A stretch of DNA of 11,731 nucleotides from Candidatus Helarchaeota archaeon (GCA_013375405.1 JABXJU010000130.1:1-11731); one strand, 5' to 3'; positions 1 to 6,770 are shown, counted from the first letter of the stretch. Notes: a model not told the origin generated them from the letters alone. A program made the numbers and translations.

Positions 1-1741
1 CGAGGGGTTGAATTTTATTGGCCTTTGCCACGGCCATTCGCACGAGATCCTTCGCCTTTTCAGTAGCCGCTACTGGCTCGTGCATATGCACCCAGGAGCA
101 CTGATCCCGAATATTGGCCATCTCAAAAAGATAAGAGTTCAAACCAGCCTCTCGAATTGTTCCTTGAAACATCGGCTCGTGTGTTCTTGGCGTGCATGAC
201 GCAACAATCACTCGATTTAAATCGAATTTCTCAATTTCGTCCTTAATAACACCTTGAGTATCTGCTGAGCAAGTGTAGAGATTCCGCGCAGCGTGAACGA
301 CATTAGGAAGAGTTGCTGCGTATTCCACGACTGCAGGCACGTCGACTACGCCGCCGATATTGATTCCACAATGACATATAAAGCATCCAATTCGAGGGGC
401 TTCTCCTTGAACAAATTTTTCGGGTGGTAATTCCTTCGCGGTGATCAAGGTTCCTTTTGCCTCTGCCAGTAATGCGTCTACACGTCCAGCAGCTGCGCTT
501 GCTTCCGTCACTGTCTCAGGGATATCTTTCGGCGCATTAAATGCTCCGCAGACGTATATCCCAGGTTGGTTGGTATCTACGGGTTTGAAGGAATCATTTC
601 TCACGTAACCATATTCATCAAGTTCAATTTGAAGGGCTTCAGCTAGTTCCTTTGACAGTTTGGGTGGATTAAGTCCCACAGCTAGAACGACCATATTAAA
701 TTCTTCTTCAACGAGCGTTCCATCTACTCCTTCATAATATAATAATAAATTTTTAGTTTCGGGTTCCTCTTCTATATATGCGACACGCCGTCGAACATAG
801 CGAACACCGTATTCACCCTTCGCGCGTTCAATATATTTATCGAAATCTTTTCCATATGATCTAACATCCATAGAAAATATCGTTGGATTCACTTGTCGTT
901 GGTGTTCTTTCGCGATCACGGCTTCTTTACATGTATACATACAACAAACAGAGGAGCAATATTCTTTCCCATGAGTTAAATCTCGGGAGCCGACACATTG
1001 AAGAAATGCCAATTTCTCAGGAATATCACCATCAGATGGTCGTAACACAAGTCCTCCGTACGGGCCACTTGCACTTAGAATTCGTTCAAACGCAATGCTT
1101 GTGACTACATTTTGAAATTGTCCGTAACCATACGTTTTTAAATTATTTGGCTCAAATTCATCAAAACCAGGGGCAATAATTACCGAACCGACGTTTAATT
1201 GTATCTTTTCATCTTCTTGAGTATATTCAATAGCTTCTGCTTTACAAACGCCCTCACAGACACCGCAACCTATACACTTATCGATATTAATAGAATACTT
1301 AAGAGGGACAGCTTGAGGGTATTTAACGGAAGTTGCCTTTAGGTTTGAAAGTCCTTCATTAAATGAATCGATTGCTTCAATAGGACAGTATTGCCCACAT
1401 ACACCGCATCCTGTACATTTATCCCAATTTATATAACATGATTTTCTCAAAATAGTTACATTAAAATTTCCCGCAGACCCGCTACATTCAGTGACTCTCG
1501 CGTTTGCTATAATATCAATATTGTGATGCCTTCCTGCGGCAACAAGTTTCGGGCTCACAATACACATAGCACAATCATTTGTTGGAAAAGTTTTATCCAA
1601 TTGTGCCATAACACCGCCGATACTCGTGGTGAGTTCTGCAAGATATACTTTAAAACCAGAATCAGCTAAATCTAATGAGGATTGGGTTCCAGCAATGCCA
1701 CCACCTATAACAAGAACGGCACCTACTTTATCCATTATCAT
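1..1741 (-). CDS. hdrA: HdrA-type heterodisulfide reductase subunit A, long form, 3' end outside window
   Basis: This is the flavin and iron-sulfur subunit that splits or merges electron pairs between a low-potential ferredoxin and the HdrBC disulfide site in the cytoplasm. The frame is open for 580 codons from ATG 1741 to the left edge. Visible in order: the FAD Rossmann motif GGGIAG (residues 13-18); the Hdr signature TNDCAMC with C57 and C60; two ferredoxin clusters (C109/C112/C115/C119 and C156/C159/C162/C166); the YCSSVCCMYTC segment (261-271); the second half of the FAD fold with CGAF (398-401); then a CHCG domain (IGCFICHCGINIGGVVDVP from 451, and ASCTPRTHEP). In the roughly 650-residue methanogen HdrA the CHCG-type domain is N-terminal. 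Here it follows a complete FAD module, as in roughly 1000-residue HdrA proteins with two FAD modules, so a large C-terminal part is probably missing. An AGGAG at 1748-1752 lies 6 bases before ATG 1741, which favours that start over the in-frame ATG at 1735. It begins one base after the mvhD-like stop. Confidence 0.95.
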   Translation of the reverse strand, partial: MIMDKVGAVLVIGGGIAGTQSSLDLADSGFKVYLAELTTSIGGVMAQLDKTFPTNDCAMCIVSPKLVAAGRHHNIDIIANARVTECSGSAGNFNVTILRKSCYINWDKCTGCGVCGQYCPIEAIDSFNEGLSNLKATSVKYPQAVPLKYSINIDKCIGCGVCEGVCKAEAIEYTQEDEKIQLNVGSVIIAPGFDEFEPNNLKTYGYGQFQNVVTSIAFERILSASGPYGGLVLRPSDGDIPEKLAFLQCVGSRDLTHGKEYCSSVCCMYTCKEAVIAKEHQRQVNPTIFSMDVRSYGKDFDKYIERAKGEYGVRYVRRRVAYIEEEPETKNLLLYYEGVDGTLVEEEFNMVVLAVGLNPPKLSKELAEALQIELDEYGYVRNDSFKPVDTNQPGIYVCGAFNAPKDIPETVTEASAAAGRVDALLAEAKGTLITAKELPPEKFVQGEAPRIGCFICHCGINIGGVVDVPAVVEYAATLPNVVHAARNLYTCSADTQGVIKDEIEKFDLNRVIVASCTPRTHEPMFQGTIREAGLNSYLFEMANIRDQCSWVHMHEPVAATEKAKDLVRMAVAKANKIQPL

Positions 1742-1742
1742 C

Positions 1743-2510
1743 TCACACTCCTATTGCAATATAATAAGGGGTCACTCCCTCAATTTTCTCAAGTGCAACC
1801 ATACCTCTTTGTCGAAGGGAAACAACATGTTTCAAAACCTTACGAGGTTCGATTTCAAGGCATTGTGCTAATTCTTTTACCGAGAGTGAGTCAGATTCTA
1901 GGAGAAGATATGTCTTCTGGCGTATAAATTCATCAAAAATAGCTTGATCTTGAAGATATTCAAATTCTTCTAAGGGAATTTTCTCCTCATAAACATTGCC
2001 TTCTTGTGTTATTTGTCTTTTCCGGCCAACTAGGGCCCTTAGCCTATTGTACTCAGCAGTCATTTTTAACGCATTAAGATTTAAAATTAATTTTGAATCT
2101 GAGCTCGCCTTCCTTATAGGTGAAGGCCCAAGAGTCTTAATGTGTTCAGTAAATTCTGCTACAACTTTTCCAAATCTAACTCCTTCAGATGCAGAGACCC
2201 ATTCAAGATGTACACGTTCAGATAAATCAACTAACTTTAATAGCTTCTTTACCTGTTCAAATTTCATTTCAGCTTCATAATTTCCACTGATATAATGACA
2301 ATCTCCGAGATGACACCCCATTATGATAACTCCATCAATTCCTCTTTTCAAGGCTTCAATTACAAAAACGGGGTCAACACGTCCACTGCACATCACACGA
2401 ATTACACGAATATTAGTCGGATATTGAATCCTACTCACTCCTGCCAGATCAGCTCCAGCATAAGAACACCAATTACACAAAATTCCTAATATTTTTGGTT
2501 CAAAACTCAT
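1743..2510 (-). CDS. mvhD: MvhD/FrhD-type [2Fe-2S] electron-transfer subunit with C-terminal winged-helix-like extension
   Basis: This subunit carries electrons between a donor enzyme (MvhAG hydrogenase or formate dehydrogenase in characterised complexes) and HdrA. Of 255 residues, about 1-130 are a typical MvhD domain: C12, C15, C41, C66 and C71 lie in the motifs LCNWCSYAGAD, RVMCSGRVDP and MGCHLGDCHY, which bind the [2Fe-2S] cluster. Stand-alone MvhD is about 140 residues. Here another 125 residues follow: a charged helical linker (about 130-195), then a helix-turn-helix/wing-like segment (about 196-255, SVKELAQCLEIEPRKVLKHV and QRGMVALEKIEG). The extension could bind DNA, or simply be a protein-docking winged helix. 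TTG at 2531 would add seven residues, but a GAGG at 2519-2522 sits 8 bases before ATG 2510, so that start was chosen. It lies between hdrB (62-base gap) and hdrA (one-base gap). The MvhD assignment is firm; the function of the extension is unknown. Confidence 0.9.
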   Translation of the reverse strand: MSFEPKILGILCNWCSYAGADLAGVSRIQYPTNIRVIRVMCSGRVDPVFVIEALKRGIDGVIIMGCHLGDCHYISGNYEAEMKFEQVKKLLKLVDLSERVHLEWVSASEGVRFGKVVAEFTEHIKTLGPSPIRKASSDSKLILNLNALKMTAEYNRLRALVGRKRQITQEGNVYEEKIPLEEFEYLQDQAIFDEFIRQKTYLLLESDSLSVKELAQCLEIEPRKVLKHVVSLRQRGMVALEKIEGVTPYYIAIGV

Positions 2511-2518
2511 AATTTTTT

Positions 2519-2522
2519 CCTC
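2519..2522 (-). promoter_or_regulatory. Ribosome binding site deciding the mvhD-like start
   Basis: GAGG on the minus strand lies eight bases upstream of ATG 2510. No comparable site precedes the in-frame TTG at 2531, so the shorter 255-residue product is preferred. Confidence 0.6.
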
Positions 2523-2561
2523 TGATAACAAAATCTTTCGCTATTTCTTAAAAAATGAAAA

Positions 2562-2576
2562 AGATTATAAATTTAC
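2562..2576 (-). promoter_or_regulatory. Possible internal promoter between hdrB and mvhD-like gene
   Basis: The minus strand reads TAAATTTATAAT across the hdrB stop codon, a TATA-like box. A transcript starting about 25 bases downstream would include the mvhD ribosome binding site. The next bases are T-rich (CTTTTTCATTTTTT), so the same 62-base gap could also attenuate transcription from hdrCB. Suggestive only, because AT-rich spacers yield such boxes by chance. Confidence 0.22.
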
Positions 2577-3451
2577 TGAATTTTTTGTAAAACCGGCTCT
2601 ACTTTGACTCGATGCAATTTAAATCCAAGCTCACTGGGATCCATTCCTAGTGCGAGACCAAGTAATTCGGGATAATACATAACAGGTATGCTAAATTGCC
2701 CATTATATGGTTCCTTCTTCAGTTGTAACTGCCCCATTTCATATTGGATATAACAGAGCGGGCATAACATCGTCATACAATCGGCTTGCATCCGTTCGAC
2801 TTGGGCGACTTTATCATAAACCATCCAGAGTTGATTCTCTTTATCAATCCCTTCGATACCGGTACCACAGCAGAGCATTTTTCGGAGGTAAGGGATACTT
2901 TCCGCTCCGAGAGCATTCACTAGCTCATCAAGGGACTTCGGTTGGAAGGGATCATCGATTTTTAGAACAGCACTCGGTCGCATTACATGGCAGCCATAAT
3001 GTACAGCAACTTTAAGACCCTTTAATTCCTTTTGAACGTTGGATTTTATTTTCTCGATTCCAATATCAGTATATAGCACTTCTAAAACATGTTTTACTTT
3101 TATAGTTCCCTTATACTCTTTCCCTATTTTCGAAAGTACAGCATTAACTTTATCCTTATGCCCATTATGTTGTATTTCCGTATTTACAGTTTTTAATGTT
3201 TCAAAGCAGCCATTACAAAGAGCAATAACATCAAGGCCTTTCTCTTCCGCTAAGCTAAGATTAATGGAGGCCATAGCCATCCATGCATCACGGCTTAATT
3301 CTTGAATACCGATGGGTTCGGGACAGCAGCCGAATTCAGGGATATCAACCAAATTCACATCTAATTTGGGGAGAACTTTCCGCGCTGCAAGTTCTAAATG
3401 AGGGAGCCGGTTAGGGATATTACAACCTAAAAATAATGCATAATCGCCCAT
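2573..3451 (-). CDS. hdrB: Heterodisulfide reductase subunit B (two CCG domains)
   Basis: This catalytic subunit reduces a heterodisulfide (CoM-S-S-CoB in methanogens; the partner here is unknown) at two noncubane [4Fe-4S] clusters. Its 292 residues match the normal family length. Both cysteine-rich CCG repeats are intact: C10, C42-C43, C79 and C82 (LGCNIPNR, FGCCPEP, LCNGC), then C154, C194-C195, C230 and C233 (HYGCH, LCCGTG, LCPLC). The spacing fits the CX31-39CCX35-36CXXC pattern of HdrB. The ATG shares one base with the hdrC stop (TAATG), and a strong GGAGGGTGG at 3458-3466 lies inside the end of hdrC, so translation is probably coupled. It may act on CoM/CoB or on other cellular disulfides; the sequence does not say which. 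Confidence 0.96.
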   Translation of the reverse strand: MGDYALFLGCNIPNRLPHLELAARKVLPKLDVNLVDIPEFGCCPEPIGIQELSRDAWMAMASINLSLAEEKGLDVIALCNGCFETLKTVNTEIQHNGHKDKVNAVLSKIGKEYKGTIKVKHVLEVLYTDIGIEKIKSNVQKELKGLKVAVHYGCHVMRPSAVLKIDDPFQPKSLDELVNALGAESIPYLRKMLCCGTGIEGIDKENQLWMVYDKVAQVERMQADCMTMLCPLCYIQYEMGQLQLKKEPYNGQFSIPVMYYPELLGLALGMDPSELGFKLHRVKVEPVLQKIQ

Positions 3452-3960
3452 TATTTGCCACCCTCCTTTGGTTTATAGCCAGTCACTTTTATGAATCCGC
3501 ATGCTTCTGCAACCTTTTTGATATTTTCAACTTTGGGACGCGGTACTTCTGGGAGATTTAATTGTTGCCGTCTTCGTTGAATGGCTCCACTCCCTGGATT
3601 AATCAGGCCAAATTCCATGAGAGCGCTCACTTCTGCATTCAAATGTTCTGGGAAAGAACCGCGTTCCGTGGCTAAATTTCGCAAAAGGACCAAAATCTCA
3701 CTGACTTGAACACCCTGAGGGCAGGCCTCAAGACAAGCGTGGCACATCGTACAAAGCCACAACACTGGGTCATCTAAGATCTTTTCTTTAAACCCAAGCA
3801 AGACATTCTCTATAATTCTCCGAGGGTTGTAAATTTTTGTATAACGAAGTGCAGGGCAGCCGCCTGAGCAGGTTCCGCACTGATAGCAGTAATTTACACT
3901 TATTCCTTCACCAAGTTTTGAGAGTTCTTTTCGAAACTCGCTTGAAATTTTCAAACTCAT
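3451..3960 (-). CDS. hdrC: Heterodisulfide reductase subunit C, 2x[4Fe-4S]
   Basis: This is the electron wire between HdrA and HdrB. The 169-residue protein has two complete four-cysteine cluster motifs: C25/C28/C31/C35 (CYQCGTCSGGCP) and C70/C73/C76/C80 (CTMCHACLEACP). A helical C-terminal region follows, as in soluble HdrC; no transmembrane segment is present, which argues against the membrane HdrDE type. It is the first gene of the operon. A GGAAG at 3969-3973 lies eight bases before ATG 3960 and TATA-like sequence lies further upstream. Its stop overlaps the hdrB start by one base. Assignment is secure from motifs and neighbours. Confidence 0.95.
   Translation of the reverse strand: MSLKISSEFRKELSKLGEGISVNYCYQCGTCSGGCPALRYTKIYNPRRIIENVLLGFKEKILDDPVLWLCTMCHACLEACPQGVQVSEILVLLRNLATERGSFPEHLNAEVSALMEFGLINPGSGAIQRRRQQLNLPEVPRPKVENIKKVAEACGFIKVTGYKPKEGGK
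3458..3466 (-). promoter_or_regulatory. Strong ribosome binding site for hdrB inside hdrC
   Basis: GGAGGGTGG on the minus strand lies six bases before the hdrB ATG and within the last codons of hdrC. With the one-base stop/start overlap it supports translational coupling and near-equal production of HdrC and HdrB. Confidence 0.7.
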
Positions 3961-3977
3961 ATATTATACTTCCAATT

Positions 3978-4006
3978 TATTATTTAATGATACTAGTAAT
4001 AAATGA
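3978..4006 (-). promoter_or_regulatory. Probable promoter of the hdr operon
   Basis: On the minus strand two TATA-like stretches precede hdrC: ATTTATTA around 3999-4006 and ATTAAATAA around 3980-3988. The distal one would give a leader of about 15 bases containing the GGAAG ribosome binding site, so it is preferred. The 8-base palindrome TACTAGTA (3991-3998) lies between the two boxes and could be an operator half, although 8 bases is short. Confidence 0.35.
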
Positions 4007-4334
4007 TATTTCTAATTACGGATAATTAACAGTCAGAAAAGGGTAAAAAAACGAAAGATAAAAATTTTTCTTACTGAAAGAAGAATTTTAGTTTGACCTT
4101 CGGATTTATTCAGGATTTTATTAATGCGGAATTCAGATTTTTATAAACAAGTCCCTTTTCAAATGTTATTAATAAGAGAAGAAAAAGAATCCATTTCTAA
4201 CCTTTTGAGAATTGAAGTTATAATTAAATAGAATAGGAGAATATGAGAAGTAAAATAATTGAATATTCCTCCTCTGAAAAATTTTTGATGAAAATACAAC
4301 AATCTTTTTATTTTTTATTAGGATATCTTTCTTA

Positions 4335-4346
4335 TTTCTAAATAAA
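4335..4346 (+). promoter_or_regulatory. Probable promoter of the His-rich membrane protein gene
   Basis: TTTCTAAATAAA lies about 35-46 bases before ATG 4381. A transcript starting about 25 bases downstream would have a short leader of about 12 bases. There is no convincing Shine-Dalgarno sequence, which fits a short-leader archaeal transcript. Confidence 0.35.
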
Positions 4347-4380
4347 TGAAAATTGTTGTTATAGGATGTAGAATTATCGT

Positions 4381-4938
4381 ATGTCATCGAGTAACGTTAT
4401 AGAAAAATTTGGAAAGGAACGAGTTGTCAAAGAGATCAAGGAGAGCTTAGAACATAAAATGGTCATACGACGCGAAGCGGCACTGCTCGGAGTAATATTT
4501 TTCAGTATTGCGCTCTGGGGTTCAAAATTATACACCAGTATTGCATCAGGCCCGTCAATATATTTTCCAATCGTGTTATTGGGAAAAACTTATGACATTC
4601 ACTTTCATCATTTCCATTACGGCCTCATTGCATTAACAATTGGAATAATATTAGCGTATTTCGAGGGACGTTGGTTTGTGCGAATCGGGCATATTCTATT
4701 TGGTGCAGGTTTAGGATTCCTCGTTGATGAATATTGGCTTTTACTAATCTTTAACGATACGGAAGAGGTTTATTTCAGTCAAGAAAGCCAAATTATCTCA
4801 GCTATAATAGGAGGAGTAATAACTATCATCTATGCAGTAATTGCGATAGGAGTCTTTTTAAAAACAAGGAAGGAAAGAAGACTCTGGAAAGACTTATATG
4901 AGGTAGTAGCATCCGGGAAAGCCAAAATCGATATTTAA
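4381..4938 (+). CDS. Four-helix integral membrane protein with HFHHFH motif, function unknown
   Basis: This 185-residue protein has a charged cytosolic-type N-terminus (1-30), then hydrophobic helices at about 33-56, 79-95, 102-124 and 139-160, and a basic C-terminal tail (KTRKERR). The loop before helix 2 carries H74-F-H76-H77-F-H79, and helix 3 contains GAGLGFLVDEYW with D116-E117. His clusters plus a buried Asp-Glu pair in four helices suggest metal binding. The pattern HxHHF...G followed by G.GLGF..DE resembles, from memory, a widespread uncharacterised prokaryotic membrane family; I know of no established function. It is a single gene: divergent from the hdr operon and convergent with the dehydrogenase gene. 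Confidence 0.85.
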   Translation: MSSSNVIEKFGKERVVKEIKESLEHKMVIRREAALLGVIFFSIALWGSKLYTSIASGPSIYFPIVLLGKTYDIHFHHFHYGLIALTIGIILAYFEGRWFVRIGHILFGAGLGFLVDEYWLLLIFNDTEEVYFSQESQIISAIIGGVITIIYAVIAIGVFLKTRKERRLWKDLYEVVASGKAKIDI

Positions 4939-4949
4939 TCTCCATTTCC

Positions 4950-4957
4950 TTTTTTTT
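4950..4957 (+). terminator. Poly-T terminator after the membrane protein gene
   Basis: A run of eight T follows the stop codon by 11 bases. This is the usual archaeal intrinsic termination signal, and no stem is required. Confidence 0.55.
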
Positions 4958-4983
4958 ATTAAAATATTAAGAGATAGGATAAC

Positions 4984-5829
4984 TCATTTTTCTTTCAGTT
5001 CACTTCTCTCAATGCTTATTAGCATTTTTCCCGCAAGGCCTCGGACCCAGGTTATCAAACGGTAGTAACGCGGAACAAATACTTCTTTCTTATTTCCGCG
5101 AGACGCCTTTAAAACAACTTTAGCGACATCTTTAGGTTTAGGGAAGGCCAAAAATCTACTTTTCTCATATTTTTTAATCCATTCTTGATATTCAGGGTCA
5201 GCATCCCAAAATTTTGTTTTAACAGGAGCAGGATAGATCGTTATCACGTGTATTTTGTGGTTATTCACTTTGTACTCTAACCGAAGAGACTCTGACAATC
5301 CGGCCACTGCATATTTACTCGCGGTATAGGCAACCATATAAGGAATCCCGAGTTTCCCAGCCGCACTTGAGGTAAAGATGAGTTGACCTTCGCGCCGATC
5401 GGGATACTTTTCAGAGGGTTTTGGGCGGCCAATATATGGCACGGCAGCCTGCAAGACTAACCAGATTCCATCTACATTGATGGACATTATTTTACGATAT
5501 TGTTCGAAGGTTCCCCCATTAGTAATTGAAATTTTACCACCGATTCCAGCGTTATTATGCAAAATATCGATATATTGTTCCTTCTCCCCAATACTTTTCA
5601 TGACGGCTTCCACTTGTTCGCGATTAGTAACATCCATCATCATGGCTTCTGCATGTTCTGCCCCAAGTTCCTTCACTTCCTCTACCAATTTATCCAACGC
5701 AGGATTTTGAAGGTCTAACAGGTACATCCGCATCCCCAATGGGGCGAAAATTCGACAAACTTCACTCCCAATTTCACCACTTGCACCTGTTATCACAAAT
5801 ACCTTTCCCTTATACCACTTTTTCTTCAT
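4984..5829 (-). CDS. Short-chain dehydrogenase/reductase (SDR family oxidoreductase)
   Basis: This NAD(P)-dependent oxidoreductase of unknown substrate has 281 residues and a full classical SDR core. It shows the cofactor loop TGASGEIG (14-21), an Asp at the end of strand 2 (D39, usually a sign of NAD(H) preference), D66 in MDVTN, NNAG (92-95), catalytic S145 in TSSAAGK, and Y158/K162 in YTASK. After the core comes YPAPVKT, then a C-terminal extension with the amphipathic hydrophobic stretch RLITWVRGLAGKMLISIER, which could associate with membrane. ATG 5829 is chosen over the in-frame GTG at 5841: GTGTGG lies six bases before ATG, whereas the GTG has nothing at proper spacing. A 7-bp-arm palindrome lies upstream (5868-5889). 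Lipid or quinone-type substrates are possible but not shown. Confidence 0.9.
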   Translation of the reverse strand: MKKKWYKGKVFVITGASGEIGSEVCRIFAPLGMRMYLLDLQNPALDKLVEEVKELGAEHAEAMMMDVTNREQVEAVMKSIGEKEQYIDILHNNAGIGGKISITNGGTFEQYRKIMSINVDGIWLVLQAAVPYIGRPKPSEKYPDRREGQLIFTSSAAGKLGIPYMVAYTASKYAVAGLSESLRLEYKVNNHKIHVITIYPAPVKTKFWDADPEYQEWIKKYEKSRFLAFPKPKDVAKVVLKASRGNKKEVFVPRYYRLITWVRGLAGKMLISIERSELKEK

Positions 5830-5867
5830 TTTATGCCACACTTCTCATTCAAAATCTATACAAAAAC

Positions 5868-5889
5868 TATGGGAAAGCTTGATCCCATA
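5868..5889. promoter_or_regulatory. Inverted repeat over the predicted SDR transcription start (operator candidate)
   Basis: TATGGGA and TCCCATA are perfect 7-bp inverted arms separated by eight bases (AAGCTTGA). The site lies just downstream of a TATA-like box read leftward and about 40-60 bases before the SDR start. That is where archaeal repressors commonly bind to block RNA polymerase recruitment. It could also form a hairpin in the 5' leader. Confidence 0.45.
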
Positions 5890-5891
5890 TC

Positions 5892-5905
5892 ATTTATTAA
5901 ATATT
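5892..5905 (-). promoter_or_regulatory. Probable SDR promoter (TATA-like box)
   Basis: The minus strand reads AATATTTAATAAAT. A start about 25 bases downstream falls near 5872, inside the inverted repeat 5868-5889, which leaves a leader of about 40 bases. Confidence 0.4.
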
Positions 5906-5948
5906 CTCACGTTTAAAATAGAAAAATTGTAATTGTATCAATGAATTT

Positions 5949-6713
5949 TCATTTAAATCCTTGACAGAAAGAGTGTACATTTATCCCGAAATCTGGGTGA
6001 TAATAGCCCCCTTCGAGTAAAGCATAACGTCGATTGTTGCATTTATCTTCTGAAAAATCCTTCATTAATTTACCAATTATGTTATAAGCGCTCGTGGAGA
6101 GTTTTCCGCCCCAATCTTTTTCATATTCATCAAACCCCGCTGATGCCACAATAATATCAAAATTACCTGCGTGATTGAAAGTGTCAGCAATTTCATCAAG
6201 ATATTCTTTCTCATTGCCGCTGCGTGGGTTTAAAATGGTAGTTTTTAAGAGATTCTGTTTGGATCGAAGAATATTGATGTTACCATCACCAGTATGGAGG
6301 TCAAAATCTAGAATAAATGCGCTTTGAATTGCTTTATGCGCTTGTAAATTCAATAAGGAAATGCTAATATTATTGAAATAGCAGAAGCCCCAGCAACTAT
6401 CAGCTGAGGCATGATGTCCGGGAGGACGGATGACAGCAAAGGTAGGAGTCCCTTCATAGGCTAGCTGAGCTGCCTTTATTGCGCCTCCTGCTCCTAATAT
6501 TGCCATCTTGAAGACAACTGAGTCGCCCTTCACAGATTCAAGATGTCGTGATGTATGAGCGCGTAATATATCCGCTTCAGTAGCAGGTTCGGGCATTATA
6601 AATTCATAATTATGTGCTTTCAGCTCCTTTATGATTGGTTCGAGCCGTCCTGGGGATGCAGCGGGATCATGTGTGTAGTACTCATAAAATTTATCATGAA
6701 AAATGATTTTCAA
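5949..6713 (-). CDS. Compact histone deacetylase/acetylpolyamine amidohydrolase family protein
   Basis: This is a probable zinc-dependent deacetylase of the arginase/HDAC fold. Catalytic elements are intact: RPPGHHA with H100-H101, GFCYFNN (109-114), the zinc and charge-relay residues D136, D138 and H140 in LDFDLHTGDG, zinc ligand D195 in SAGFDEY, and a transition-state tyrosine in EGGYY (Y237 or Y238). At 254 residues it is clearly shorter than the 310-380 usual for the family; the stretch between the zinc motif and D195 is reduced. T141 replaces the second His of the common DxHHGDG. The start is TTG 6713, since an in-frame stop lies immediately upstream and the residues after it (MKIIFHDKF) look like the family's normal N-terminus. 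The substrate may be an acetylated protein, a polyamine or a small molecule; none is indicated by the neighbours. Confidence 0.9.
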   Translation of the reverse strand: MKIIFHDKFYEYYTHDPAASPGRLEPIIKELKAHNYEFIMPEPATEADILRAHTSRHLESVKGDSVVFKMAILGAGGAIKAAQLAYEGTPTFAVIRPPGHHASADSCWGFCYFNNISISLLNLQAHKAIQSAFILDFDLHTGDGNINILRSKQNLLKTTILNPRSGNEKEYLDEIADTFNHAGNFDIIVASAGFDEYEKDWGGKLSTSAYNIIGKLMKDFSEDKCNNRRYALLEGGYYHPDFGINVHSFCQGFK

Positions 6714-6724
6714 TTTAAATCACA

Positions 6725-6741
6725 ATTATATATTTATATTT
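6725..6741 (-). promoter_or_regulatory. TATA-like box for the deacetylase gene
   Basis: The minus strand reads AAAATATAAATATATAA about 12-28 bases before the TTG start. Normal spacing would place the transcription start at or just after the start codon, suggesting a leaderless or nearly leaderless transcript. Confidence 0.35.
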
Positions 6742-6760
6742 TAATCATTATAACAATATC

Positions 6761-6770
6761 AATTTAAAAT
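6761..6770 (+). promoter_or_regulatory. TATA-like box for the PHP membrane protein gene
   Basis: AATTTAAAAT lies about 40 bases upstream of ATG 6809. A start about 25 bases downstream would leave a leader that includes GAGAG, a plausible ribosome binding site five bases before the ATG. Confidence 0.35.

Larger units (their letters stand above)
3961..4380. other. AT-rich divergent intergenic spacer, no gene seen
   Basis: These 420 bases separate hdrC (leftward) from the membrane protein gene (rightward). They are strongly AT-rich, with several oligo-A/oligo-T runs such as AAAAATTTTT near 4061-4071. Promoter-like boxes lie at both ends. A 72-residue leftward frame at 4169-4387 exists but is low-complexity (Asn/Phe/Lys/Tyr rich), starts inside the neighbouring gene and has no clear ribosome binding site, so it is not called. 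No RNA gene was recognised. Confidence 0.6.

Noticed and set aside
8..1104. Short rightward frames opposite hdrA (8-199, 883-1104)
   Set aside because: They are antisense shadows of hdrA, whose leftward frame is open and rich in family motifs across the whole interval.
1626..2489. Rightward frames opposite the mvhD-like gene and the hdrA start
   Set aside because: They have no ribosome binding sites and no protein-like motifs, and they lie wholly antisense to a confidently assigned gene.
3991..3998. TACTAGTA palindrome upstream of hdrC as a stand-alone operator
   Set aside because: Eight bases in AT-rich DNA are expected by chance and the flanks do not extend the symmetry cleanly. It is only mentioned within the promoter entry.
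4169..4387. 72-residue leftward frame in the divergent spacer
   Set aside because: Composition is low-complexity (Asn, Lys, Phe, Tyr), as expected from AT-rich noncoding DNA. It starts inside the neighbouring gene and lacks a ribosome binding site.
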